64,000 bases of DNA from JALZKA01 sp963715405 (GTDB taxonomy: Bacteria; Actinomycetota; Thermoleophilia; Solirubrobacterales; 70-9): positions 620,001 to 684,000 of the forward strand of contig OY970239.1 in assembly GCA_963715405.1 (NCBI GenBank), given 5' to 3'. Positions within the stretch are counted from its first letter, which is position 1, and each line of letters opens with the position of its first letter. A program made the translations under genes and the position numbers. This document shows, piece by piece, positions 42,995-50,926 of the stretch. The notes under the pieces are model-generated. The model saw only the letters and a list, made by a program, of their open reading frames with translations, was not told where the DNA came from and did not search any database.

Positions 42995-43599
42995 CGCGGG
43001 GGCATCTCGGCGGCGCCCGGTGCCCTGAGCCCGTCGATCACGATCGCCATGAATCGCCGCCAAGACGTCGCCGAGACGAAGGGGCCGTCGTTGCCCGGCA
43101 TCGTCGTACCCAAGCCACACATCAGCATCGGCACGTCCTCGGCCTCGGCGTCGGGGCGGATCGCGCCGGCCTCCTGCGCGCGCGTCATCGCTTCGCGTGT
43201 CAGCTCGAGCAGACCCGCCTTCTCTGCGGCGGCACGCATCGCCTCCGGGCGATCGCGCATGACTTGCGAGAGCGAGCGGTCTGATGCTTGATGTTCGGCG
43301 CATCGCAGGAGGAACTCCTCGAACGCGGGGCCCGGTTCGTCCTGGGCCAGCGCCTCGCGGGCGAACTCGGCGAGACGCTCGAACCTGCGCTCCGCGAGCG
43401 CGCCGATCAGATCCTGCTTGGTCGGGAAATGGCGGTAGACGGTGCCCACGCCGACGCCCGCCTCGCGCGCGATGTCCTCCATCTGCGCTTCCAGGCCGTC
43501 AGTAGCCATCAGCTTTCGCGCCGCATCAAGCACGGCCTCGCGATTTCGCCTCGCGTCGGCCCGCTGGGCGCGGGGGAGAGTTTCGGTGGCGGGAGTCAT
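42991..43599 (-). CDS. TetR-family regulator of the adjacent MFS exporter
   Basis: 202 residues. HTH at ~20-66 (VLDAARKLMATDGLEAQMEDI, GVGVGTVYRHFPTKQDLI) and a C-terminal domain of the SACE_7040-like type. Divergent from the MFS gene with two matching dyads in the 85-base gap, the first only 4 bases before its own start, so autoregulation and exporter repression are inferred. Its stop shares CTAG (42991-42994) with the convergent dehydrogenase. Confidence 0.9.
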   Translation of the reverse strand: MTPATETLPRAQRADARRNREAVLDAARKLMATDGLEAQMEDIAREAGVGVGTVYRHFPTKQDLIGALAERRFERLAEFAREALAQDEPGPAFEEFLLRCAEHQASDRSLSQVMRDRPEAMRAAAEKAGLLELTREAMTRAQEAGAIRPDAEAEDVPMLMCGLGTTMPGNDGPFVSATSWRRFMAIVIDGLRAPGAAEMPPR

Positions 43600-43603
43600 G
43601 AAA

Positions 43604-43655
43604 CGGAACCCGGATTCCGCATGTGCTACGTTTCGGAACCGGAAGTCCAGTTCCG
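43604..43655. promoter_or_regulatory. Two matching TetR-type operators
   Basis: CGGAACCCGGATTCCG (43604-43619) and CGGAAGTCCAGTTCCG (43640-43655) share CGGAA-N6-TTCCG and start 36 bases apart. The second abuts the AT-rich -10 region (ATTATAC) of the MFS gene. Confidence 0.75.
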
Positions 43656-43684
43656 ATTATACGCACATCAGCAAAGGAGCACGC

Positions 43685-45166
43685 ATGACCGACGAACGCG
43701 AGTACATCGACAAGCGCTGGACCGCGCTCGCCCTCCTCTGCATGGCGCAGTTCGTCGTCGTCCTCGACGCCTCGATCGTGAACGTCGCTCTGCCGACGAT
43801 CGGCGAGGACCTCCAGGTGGACCAGGACAACCTCTCGTGGGTCGTCAACGCTTACGTCCTTACGTTCGGCGGCTTCCTGCTTTTGGGAGGCAGGCTCGCC
43901 GACCTCCTCGGCCGGAGGCTCATCTTCATGGTAGGCCTCGTCCTCTTCGCCGCCGCGTCGCTCGCCGGCGGCTTCGCCGAATCGGAGGGCGTGCTGATCG
44001 CCGCCCGTGCCGTCCAGGGTCTCGGCGGCGCGCTGCTCTCGCCCGCCGCGCTCTCGATCATCACCACGACGTTCAAGGACGGTTCCGAGCGAAACAAGGC
44101 GCTCGGCGTCTGGGGCGCCGTCGCAGGGTCCGGAGGCGCCGCCGGCGTCCTCCTCGGCGGCATTCTCACCGAGTACGCGGGGTGGGAGTGGGTGCTTTGG
44201 GTAAACGTGCCGATCGGGATCGTCGCTGCGCTCCTGGCGCCGCGCTTGATCCTCGAAAGCCGCTCAGAGGACGCAAACCGGACCTTCGACATCCCCGGCG
44301 CGGTCACCGTGACCGGCGGGCTCGCACTCCTCGTCTACGCCCTGGTCGAGGCACCTGACGCGGGGTGGGGTTCGGCAGAGACGCTCGGCATGATCGGCGC
44401 CGCGCTTGCGATCCTCGCGCTTTTCGTCGCGATCGAGCTTCGCTCGGCGGCGCCGCTCGTGCCGTTCCGGATCTTCCGCATGCGAACGCTCACCGGGGCG
44501 AACGTCGTCGGGCTCCTGACTGGTGCCTCGTTGTTCTCGATGTTCTTCTTCATCTCGCTCTACATGCAGAACGTGCTGGGCTACTCGGCGATCAAGGCCG
44601 GGCTTTCGTACCTGCCTCTCGCGGTCTCGATCATCCTTGCTGCCGGCCTGGCTTCGTTCCTCGTGACGAAGGTCGGTTTCAAGCCGGTAATGGCCGCCGG
44701 GATGGCGTTCGTGGCGGCCGGCCTCGCATGGTTCAGCCAGATCTCGGTTGACGGCAGCTTCGTGAGCGACGTGCTCTTCCCCTCGCTCCTCGCCGCCGTC
44801 GGGCTCGGATTCTCGTTCGTGCCCGTGACGATCGCGGCGATGAGCGGTGTCGAGGACCGCGAGGCCGGCCTCGCCTCAGGCCTCATCAACACCTCGCAGC
44901 AGGTCGGCGGCGCGCTTGGTCTCGCGATCCTCTCCTCGATCGCCTTCTCGAAGATCGGTGACCTGGCGGAGCAGGGTCAGACGGGCCCGGCCGCCCTTAC
45001 CGAGGGCTACGCCGATGCGTTTCTGGTCGGCTCGGGCATCGCGCTGCTCGGCATGGCCGCGAGCCTGATCCTGATCTCGAAGCGCGACTCGAAGGCGCAC
45101 ACGGAGATCGGCGCGGGCGAGGCGGCGGCCGTCGCAGCGCCGGCCCCCGCCGGCGACCCCGCCTGA
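43685..45166 (+). CDS. MFS drug-exporter-type transporter (DHA2, 14 TMS)
   Basis: 493 residues from ATG 43685 after AAAGGAG (43673-43679); the frame extends upstream through the operator region but is not coding. Fourteen hydrophobic segments. DHA2 signatures: LDASIVNVALPTI in TM1 (motif D1), GGRLADLLGRR (motif A, ~68) and GxxxGPxxGG-like GSGGAAGVLLGG (motif C, ~148). It exports drugs or toxic lipids by proton antiport in the family. Controlled by the divergent TetR. Confidence 0.92.
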   Translation: MTDEREYIDKRWTALALLCMAQFVVVLDASIVNVALPTIGEDLQVDQDNLSWVVNAYVLTFGGFLLLGGRLADLLGRRLIFMVGLVLFAAASLAGGFAESEGVLIAARAVQGLGGALLSPAALSIITTTFKDGSERNKALGVWGAVAGSGGAAGVLLGGILTEYAGWEWVLWVNVPIGIVAALLAPRLILESRSEDANRTFDIPGAVTVTGGLALLVYALVEAPDAGWGSAETLGMIGAALAILALFVAIELRSAAPLVPFRIFRMRTLTGANVVGLLTGASLFSMFFFISLYMQNVLGYSAIKAGLSYLPLAVSIILAAGLASFLVTKVGFKPVMAAGMAFVAAGLAWFSQISVDGSFVSDVLFPSLLAAVGLGFSFVPVTIAAMSGVEDREAGLASGLINTSQQVGGALGLAILSSIAFSKIGDLAEQGQTGPAALTEGYADAFLVGSGIALLGMAASLILISKRDSKAHTEIGAGEAAAVAAPAPAGDPA

Positions 45167-45170
45167 CGCG

Positions 45171-45217
45171 CCGAGAGTGATTTCGCGGGACACCGTGTCC
45201 CGCTATCTCACACTCGG
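45171..45217. repeat. Strong hairpin with GCGGGACAC-C-GTGTCCCGC core
   Basis: The 19-base core (45185-45203) is a perfect odd palindrome. GTGA/TCAC and CCGAG/CTCGG extend it to 45171-45217. It lies five bases after the MFS stop, so it may terminate that transcript; the single-base centre matches the other REP-like elements. Confidence 0.65.
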
Positions 45218-45247
45218 CGAGGGAGGGGTGGGGTAGCCTCCCGCCCC

Positions 45248-46462
45248 TTGCCGGAGGCTGCCACCGAGCCCACCGCTGCCGCACCGCTTCCCTCCGAGGA
45301 GACGCTTCGCGAGGTCGTCTTCACGCTCGCGGCCATGTACCGGCCGCCGGGCTCTCCGGGCGAGCGCGAAGCCGCTGAATGGCTCGCGGAACGGCTCGTC
45401 GCCGCCGACGCCGGCGACGTGGCGCTCGAGGACGAGCCCACCTGGGGGCCGTTTCCGCCTCTCGTCACCTCGCTGGCGCTCACGGGCACCGCGGGCGCTC
45501 TGCTCACGCTCGCCGGCCGGCGCTGGACAGGTGCGTCGCTCTCGATCCTGGCGGCGCTGGGGCTTGCGGACGAGATCCAGAACGGGCCGAGGATCTTTCG
45601 CCGCGCGCTTCGCCCCGAGCTCAAGACCACCAACGTCGTCGCCAGGACGGGCGACTCCGAAGCGGAGCGCACGCTCGTCCTTCTCGCCCACCATGACGCC
45701 GCGCAGACCGGGCTCATCTTCGATCAGTCCCTGGTCCGCACCTTCAACGAGCGGTTTCCCGGGATCATCCCCAAGATCAAGACCCAGCCGCCGCAGTGGT
45801 GGGGCGGCTTCGTGGCCACGGGGCTCACGCTGCTCTCGGCGCTGACCGGCCGCCGAGGCCCCGCGAAGGCGGGGGCGATTATCGATGTGGCCGGGGCGGG
45901 CCTGCTCGCCGACATCTGGCGCTCGGAGACCGTGCCCGGCGCGAACGACAACCTCACCGCCTGCGCGGTGCTGGTTGCGATGGCCGAGATGCTCCGCGAC
46001 CAGCCGCTTCCCGGCCTTCGCGTCTGGCTCGTCTCGGCCGGGGCCGAGGAGACGTTTCAGGACGGCATCCGCGCCTTCATGGAGCGCCACAAGCCCGAGC
46101 TCGATCCTGAGACCACGTCGTTCCTCTGCCTCGACACCGTTGGCTCTCCGAGGCTGGTGATGCTCGAGGGCGAGGGCCCCATGTGGATGGAGGACTACGA
46201 CTCGGAGCTCCGCGACACCGTGGCTCGGGTCGCCGAGAGCGGCGATCTCGCGCTCGAGCGCGGCTTCAGGGCTCGCGCCTCGACGGACGCGATCATCCCC
46301 ACCCGCCACGGCTATAGGACCGCGAACCTGTGCTCGGTCAATGAATACAACAACCTCTCGAATTACCACCTGCCGACGGATACGGCGGAGAACGTGGACT
46401 ACTCCACGGTGGCCGAGGCGGCGAAGGTCGCGTACGCGCTGGCGGCCGAGCTGTCGAGCTAG
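45248..46462 (+). CDS. M28-family metallopeptidase-like protein with membrane segments
   Basis: 404 residues. Zinc-ligand pattern of M28: His/Asp in LLAHHDAAQTG (~146), Asp in PGANDNLTA (~233), Glu pair in AGAEETF (~268), Asp in CLDTVG (~296), His in SNYHLPTDT (~376). Two or three hydrophobic stretches (~75-115 and ~185-220) suggest membrane association, unusual for soluble aminopeptidases. TTG start is 8 bases after TAGCCT (45234-45239). Its stop shares CTAG with the convergent M14 gene. Confidence 0.85.
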   Translation: MPEAATEPTAAAPLPSEETLREVVFTLAAMYRPPGSPGEREAAEWLAERLVAADAGDVALEDEPTWGPFPPLVTSLALTGTAGALLTLAGRRWTGASLSILAALGLADEIQNGPRIFRRALRPELKTTNVVARTGDSEAERTLVLLAHHDAAQTGLIFDQSLVRTFNERFPGIIPKIKTQPPQWWGGFVATGLTLLSALTGRRGPAKAGAIIDVAGAGLLADIWRSETVPGANDNLTACAVLVAMAEMLRDQPLPGLRVWLVSAGAEETFQDGIRAFMERHKPELDPETTSFLCLDTVGSPRLVMLEGEGPMWMEDYDSELRDTVARVAESGDLALERGFRARASTDAIIPTRHGYRTANLCSVNEYNNLSNYHLPTDTAENVDYSTVAEAAKVAYALAAELSS

Positions 46463-48753
46463 GGCCTGCAGCCCCGGCGCTCGCTGCGCTCCGAGCCGGG
46501 GCAGACATCGGCGCCGCCCGCGCCGCGCAGCACGTCCTGACCCTTGCCCCCGACGAGCACATCGTCGCCAGGCCCGCCGCAGACGATGTCCTTGCCGTCG
46601 CCGGCCCTGACGACGTCGTTGCCACGGCGCGCAACGATCACGTCGCGGCCCGAGGTGCCGATCAGCTTCGTGGTGCCCCGGTCGTTGCCGAGCGTGCCGA
46701 CCAGCGTCGCGACCGTGCCGCGGCACTTGGCCACCGGGTGCGATCCGCCTCCGGCCGCGCAGTCGGCTCTCCAGTTGACCGTCGCGCTCTCGCCCCGCGC
46801 AACGAAGACCTGCTGAGAGACCGCGTCCTCGCCCGGCAGCTTGCAGCTCATCGTCCAGGTCTCGCCCTCATGGAGCGGGCGTCCCGACGGCATGACGTCC
46901 CACTCGTAATCCCCGCCGTCGGGCACGTCAAGGGTCGAGTTGAGAACGTCGTCAATGTGCGCGTTTTCACCCTGCATGGGGTGAAGTGGCGTCTCGAAAG
47001 CCTTGCGGAGGCGAAGCTTCGCCTCCTCCGGCGCCGAGCCCTCGATCAGCGAGTGCTCGGTGCGGTCGGCTGCGCGCTCGGCGGCGATCAAGAAAGCTTC
47101 GCGAACGCCTTCGCCCGTGTGCTGAGCGTCGCCGACGTACTCCTCGATCACCGAATCCTGATAGTTCGCGTGGAAGTTGAGCCCGCGCGCCTCCGGCGTG
47201 TATCCGTAGGACCCCTGGGCGAAGTAGTTCCAGTCCTCGGTCGCGCCGGTGATGTCGCCGAGCGTCTCGTAGCCCCGCTCAGAGGTCCAGCCGGTGACGT
47301 CCTCCATGTCGTCGCCGAGGTCCTTCATCGCCGCCTCGTCCGGAGTCGTAGCGCCGAGCGAGTCCTGCGGCAGGAACGGGGCGTCGAAGCCCGGCTGGCG
47401 AAGCCACTTGCCGTCGTCGGTAAAGGTGTGGTTCGAGATGAAGACGGTGGGGTGGATGCTCCGCGAGAGCTGGTGCACAGCCTCGGACTCGGGCTCGGAG
47501 TAGGGGCTTGGGCCTCGGTACTGCTGCGAGGTCGGGTCCGAGGAAGAGCCCGGGCCGCCCCAGTAGGCGCCGTAGTTTCGGTTGAGGTCGACGCCGGAGG
47601 TGCGCAGCCTGCAGTTGATTGCGCCGTCGGCGGGCGAGATGGGGCGGCAGTTCTTGCGCCTGTAGGCGCCGCTGCCCGGCAAGGGACTGGGGAAGCGTCG
47701 CCTTTTGGTCGTCGTCGGCTTCGGACGTTCCGTAGAACCGCGACGCGACGAACCCGTCCACGTTGACGACCGGGATCACGAGGATGCGCACGTCCTCGAG
47801 GATCGCGGCGATCCGGGCGTTCCGTGTCGTAGTTCTCAACCAAGTCGATCGCAAACTCCATCGGAAGCTCGGCCGACGGCCACTCGCGCGCGTGATGGGC
47901 GCCGATGTTCACGTAGACCGGTCTTCCGTCATCGGTTGCGTCAACGTCGGCGGCGATCTCGATTCCCTGGATCGGACGCCCTTCGAGCGAGGTACCGATC
48001 GTGACCTCGCGCGCGATCTCGGGCTCGGCCTCGGCGAGATCCTTGAGGTCGGTCGTGTAATCGGCGTATTCGCGGTAGGTCGTGCGGCCGCTCGGAAGGC
48101 CGGAGCCAACGCCCCGTGCGGCCACCCGCGCATCGGTGCGCCGGTCGGCGGCATCGGCGGCAGCCAGGTCGGGGATCAGCGTGGTGACGCCGAATCCGGC
48201 GTCCTGCACGCGGAGCCGTTCTTCGCGCGAGTAGAGGACCACCGTCGCCGAATCCGCGTCCACCGCGTGCGTGACGTCGATCCCCAGCCGCTCCAGCTCC
48301 GCGACGTCATCGGCGCCCGCGATCGAGACGCTAGCGAGCTCGACCGGCTCGATCGGCTCCGGCAGACCCGTTCGCTCGAACGAGATCGAGAACGGGACGC
48401 TCGCCGAGCCGCCGTCACGGCGACAGCCCTGAAAGACGCACGCGATCGCCGCGCGCGACGAAGACGTCGACGCGCTCGTCCGAGCCGAACGCGGTCGAGG
48501 CCCCGGCAGGTTCGCCGCCAGGCCGAAAGGCCGCGAGGTCCCAGTCGCCACGCGGCCCGCCGGCGATCCGCGCGGTGACGAAGCCGCGCCCGGGTGCCGT
48601 CCACGCCGCGCGATCGGCCCCCGGTGCCCCTGGCACCAGAAGCGAGGCCGCACACTCGCGCGCCCGAGAATCGGAAGCCGAGAAGGTTCCAGCCTGAGCA
48701 CTCGGCGCCAGGGCAACAAAAGCTGCCGCCACGATTGCAATCTCCCTGCGCAT
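46459..48753 (-). pseudogene. Secreted M14 zinc carboxypeptidase with RTX-like tail, three apparent frameshifts
   Basis: Reading from ATG 48753 (GAGGTG ribosome-binding site): signal peptide (IVAAAFVALAPSAQA), domain start to about 48432; second frame to about 47836 with ELASVSIAGADDVAELERLGI and the Zn motif GAHHAREWPSAE; third frame to about 47690 with VRILVIPVVNVDGF; then back to the first frame with GVDLNRNY, Zn-ligand His in FISNHTF, catalytic Glu in YGYTPEARG, and a C-terminal Ca-binding GNDVVRAGDGKD/GGPGDDVLVGG repeat. Each break is explained by one extra base. All catalytic residues survive if the frame is restored. It is either a recent pseudogene or carries base-call errors. Confidence 0.8.
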
Positions 48754-48780
48754 CACCTCAAAATACCGCCGCGAGCGGGC

Positions 48781-48824
48781 AAACGTCCCAGTTCGTACCC
48801 CATGGGGTACGGCGTTGGACGTTT
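48781..48824. repeat. Bipartite hairpin with GTACCCCATGGGGTAC core
   Basis: Outer arms AAACGTCC (48781-48788) and GGACGTTT (48817-48824) and inner 18-base palindrome CGTACCCCATGGGGTACG (48794-48811), with 5-base unpaired spacers each side. It sits after the acyl-CoA dehydrogenase stop and could terminate that transcript. Confidence 0.65.
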
Positions 48825-48849
48825 GGCTCCCGTCCACGTGCGTGTCGCC

Positions 48850-50145
48850 CTACTTGATGTGGTGGCCTGAGATCGCCCTCGAGATCACGAGGCGCTGGAT
48901 CTCCGCGGTGCCCTCGAAGATGTCGTAGATCTTCGCGTCGCGGTGCATCCGCTCGACGGGGAACTCACGGGTGTAGCCGTTGCCGCCGAGGATCTGCATC
49001 GCGCGCTCGGTCACCCAGACCGCCGTCTCGCCAGACTTCAGCTTCGACATCGAGCCTTCGGCGTTCTCGAAGCGCTGGCCCGTCTTGCCCATCCACGAGG
49101 CGCGCCAAACGAGGAGGCGGCAGGCGTCGATCTCCATCTTCATGTTCGCGAGGGTGAAGGCGATCGCCTGGTTCTCGATGATCGGCTTCCCGAACTGCTG
49201 GCGCTCCTTGGCGTAGTCGAGCGCGTACTCGTACGCGGCGCGGGCGATGCCGACTGCCTGCGAGCCGACGGTCGGGCGCGAGGCCTCGAACGTCTGCATC
49301 GCGGCCTGGGACTTCGCCTTCTTGCCCTCGCGGACACGGGCGAGACGCTCGTCGAGCTTCTCCTTGCCGCCGAGGAGGCAGGTGCCGGGCACGCGGCAGT
49401 CGTCGAGGTGGACGTCGGCCGTGTGCGATGCGCGCAGGCCGTGCTTCTTCACCTTCGCGCCCTGCTCGCAGCCGGGAGTGCCCGGTGGGATCACGAACGC
49501 CGCGTGGCCGCGCGAGCCAAGCTCGCGGTCGACCGAGGCGATAACGACGTGGACCTTGGCGATGCCGCCGTTCGTGGCCCAAGCCTTCTGGCCGTTCAGC
49601 ACCCACTCGTCCTTCGCCTCGTCGTACTTGGCGGTGGTGCGGACGGCGGAGACGTCCGAGCCGGCGTCGGGCTCGGAGGCGCAGAACGCCGCGACCTGGG
49701 GGTCGTCTTCGGTGCCGAAACACTGCGGGATCCACTCGCCCATCTGTTCGGGCGTGCCCTGGCCGAAGAGGGCGGCGACGGCGAGGGTCGTGCCCATGAT
49801 GGACATGCCGATGCCCGCGTCGCCCCAGAAGAGCTCCTCGTTTACGAGCGGGAGCTGGAGGCCGGACGGGTCGGCGAAGAACTGGGCGATGCCTTCGAAC
49901 CCGTAGAGGCCGATCTTCGCGGCCTCCTGGATCACGGGCCATGGCGTCTCCTCGCGCTCGTCCCATTCATGGGCGGCGGGGCGGACGACGCTCTCGGCGA
50001 AGCCGTGGACCCAGTCGCGAATGTCCTTTTGGTCCTGGGAGAGCTCGAGCGAGAAGGGGGGAGTGTCCTCTGAGCCGTCAACGATCTCGTCGACCTGCGA
50101 GGCGGACGCTGCTGCGTCGGTGGCTGTGGCGGTGGCTGCATTCAT
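48850..50145 (-). CDS. Acyl-CoA dehydrogenase
   Basis: 431 residues. FAD/substrate motif CASEPDAGSDVSAV (~155), QAVGIARAAYEYALDYAKERQQFG (a family signature, given here in part), ILGGNGYTREFPVERMHRDAK, and catalytic Glu in YDIFEGTAEIQ near the C-terminus. Medium/short-chain type size with an N-terminal 25-residue low-complexity extension. It oxidises acyl-CoA at the alpha-beta carbons, passing electrons to ETF. An AGGAGA ribosome-binding site precedes the ATG. Divergent TetR and tandem operators suggest ligand-induced expression. Confidence 0.93.
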   Translation of the reverse strand: MNAATATATDAAASASQVDEIVDGSEDTPPFSLELSQDQKDIRDWVHGFAESVVRPAAHEWDEREETPWPVIQEAAKIGLYGFEGIAQFFADPSGLQLPLVNEELFWGDAGIGMSIMGTTLAVAALFGQGTPEQMGEWIPQCFGTEDDPQVAAFCASEPDAGSDVSAVRTTAKYDEAKDEWVLNGQKAWATNGGIAKVHVVIASVDRELGSRGHAAFVIPPGTPGCEQGAKVKKHGLRASHTADVHLDDCRVPGTCLLGGKEKLDERLARVREGKKAKSQAAMQTFEASRPTVGSQAVGIARAAYEYALDYAKERQQFGKPIIENQAIAFTLANMKMEIDACRLLVWRASWMGKTGQRFENAEGSMSKLKSGETAVWVTERAMQILGGNGYTREFPVERMHRDAKIYDIFEGTAEIQRLVISRAISGHHIK

Positions 50146-50173
50146 GTGGAAGTCGTTCTCCTGCTTTGATTCT

Positions 50174-50208
50174 TTACCGTCAGTAGGAAAATGCTACCAT
50201 AAGTAGGA
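50174..50208. promoter_or_regulatory. Tandem operators between acyl-CoA dehydrogenase and TetR genes
   Basis: TTACCGTCAGTAGGA (50174-50188) and CTACCATAAGTAGGA (50194-50208) are 12/15 identical and start 20 bases apart. Each is a CTAC-N5-GTAG type dyad. TACCAT (50195-50200) within the second is also a likely -10, 8 bases before the TetR ATG. Confidence 0.65.
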
Positions 50209-50877
50209 ATGACCGTCTCCCGCAACCCGACGAGCACGGCCAGCCAGGTCCCGCGGCGCAAGCGCGCCGCTCACCTCGGACCCGAGCGGCGCCGTCCCCT
50301 GGTGCTCGACGCTGCCTACGATCTGTTCGTCGAGAACGGCTTCGACGGCACTTCCATGGACGCGATCGCGGGGGCGGCCGGAGTGTCCAAGCCCGTCGTC
50401 TATGACTGCTTTCGCTCCAAGGACGAGCTTTTCACCGCGATGCTCGACCGCGAGGAGGAGCGCATCCTCGTCGAGACCACCGAGGCCCTGGCGACCACCG
50501 GAGACGCCGATGACCCCGAGGGCACGCTGATCCGCGGCTTTCAGGAATTCCTTCGCGCCGCTTCCGAGTCGCCCGACATCTACCGCATCATCTTCCTGGG
50601 ACAGGGCGGAGGCAACGAGGCCGTCGCCGCGCGCATCGCGCGCGGCATCGAGGTGCAGGCCCGCTTTGCGGCCGGCATCGCGATGCGCTGGGTCGACCGC
50701 TACTCCGACCGCGAGGGTGCCGAGGCCGAGGCGACGGCCGAGCTCCTTGGCCAGACGATCGTCGGTCTCGCCCAGGTCGGCGCCCGGACGCTACTGTCGG
50801 GGTCGGGCGATTGGACGCCCGAGACGCTTGGCGAGAAGCTCGGCCGCATGGTGTGGGCTGCCCGCGCCGCGATCTAG
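50209..50877 (+). CDS. TetR-family regulator divergent from acyl-CoA dehydrogenase
   Basis: 222 residues. Basic N-terminal arm (PRRKRAAHLG), HTH at ~32-78 (VLDAAYDLFVENGFDGTSMDAI, GVSKPVVYDCFRSKDELF) and a helical ligand domain. The tandem repeat abuts its own ATG, so autorepression and control of the dehydrogenase are likely; an acyl-CoA or fatty-acid ligand is inferred from context only. Confidence 0.9.
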   Translation: MTVSRNPTSTASQVPRRKRAAHLGPERRRPLVLDAAYDLFVENGFDGTSMDAIAGAAGVSKPVVYDCFRSKDELFTAMLDREEERILVETTEALATTGDADDPEGTLIRGFQEFLRAASESPDIYRIIFLGQGGGNEAVAARIARGIEVQARFAAGIAMRWVDRYSDREGAEAEATAELLGQTIVGLAQVGARTLLSGSGDWTPETLGEKLGRMVWAARAAI

Positions 50878-50926
50878 CTCCTGCCGCGCATAGGAGAGCC
50901 GTCGCGGCCGTCGAAGAAGGACGGCG

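Noticed and set aside
43442..43684. Eighty-residue extension of the MFS transporter
   Set aside because: It would cross the operators and the divergent TetR start; ATG 43685 has AAAGGAG at proper spacing.
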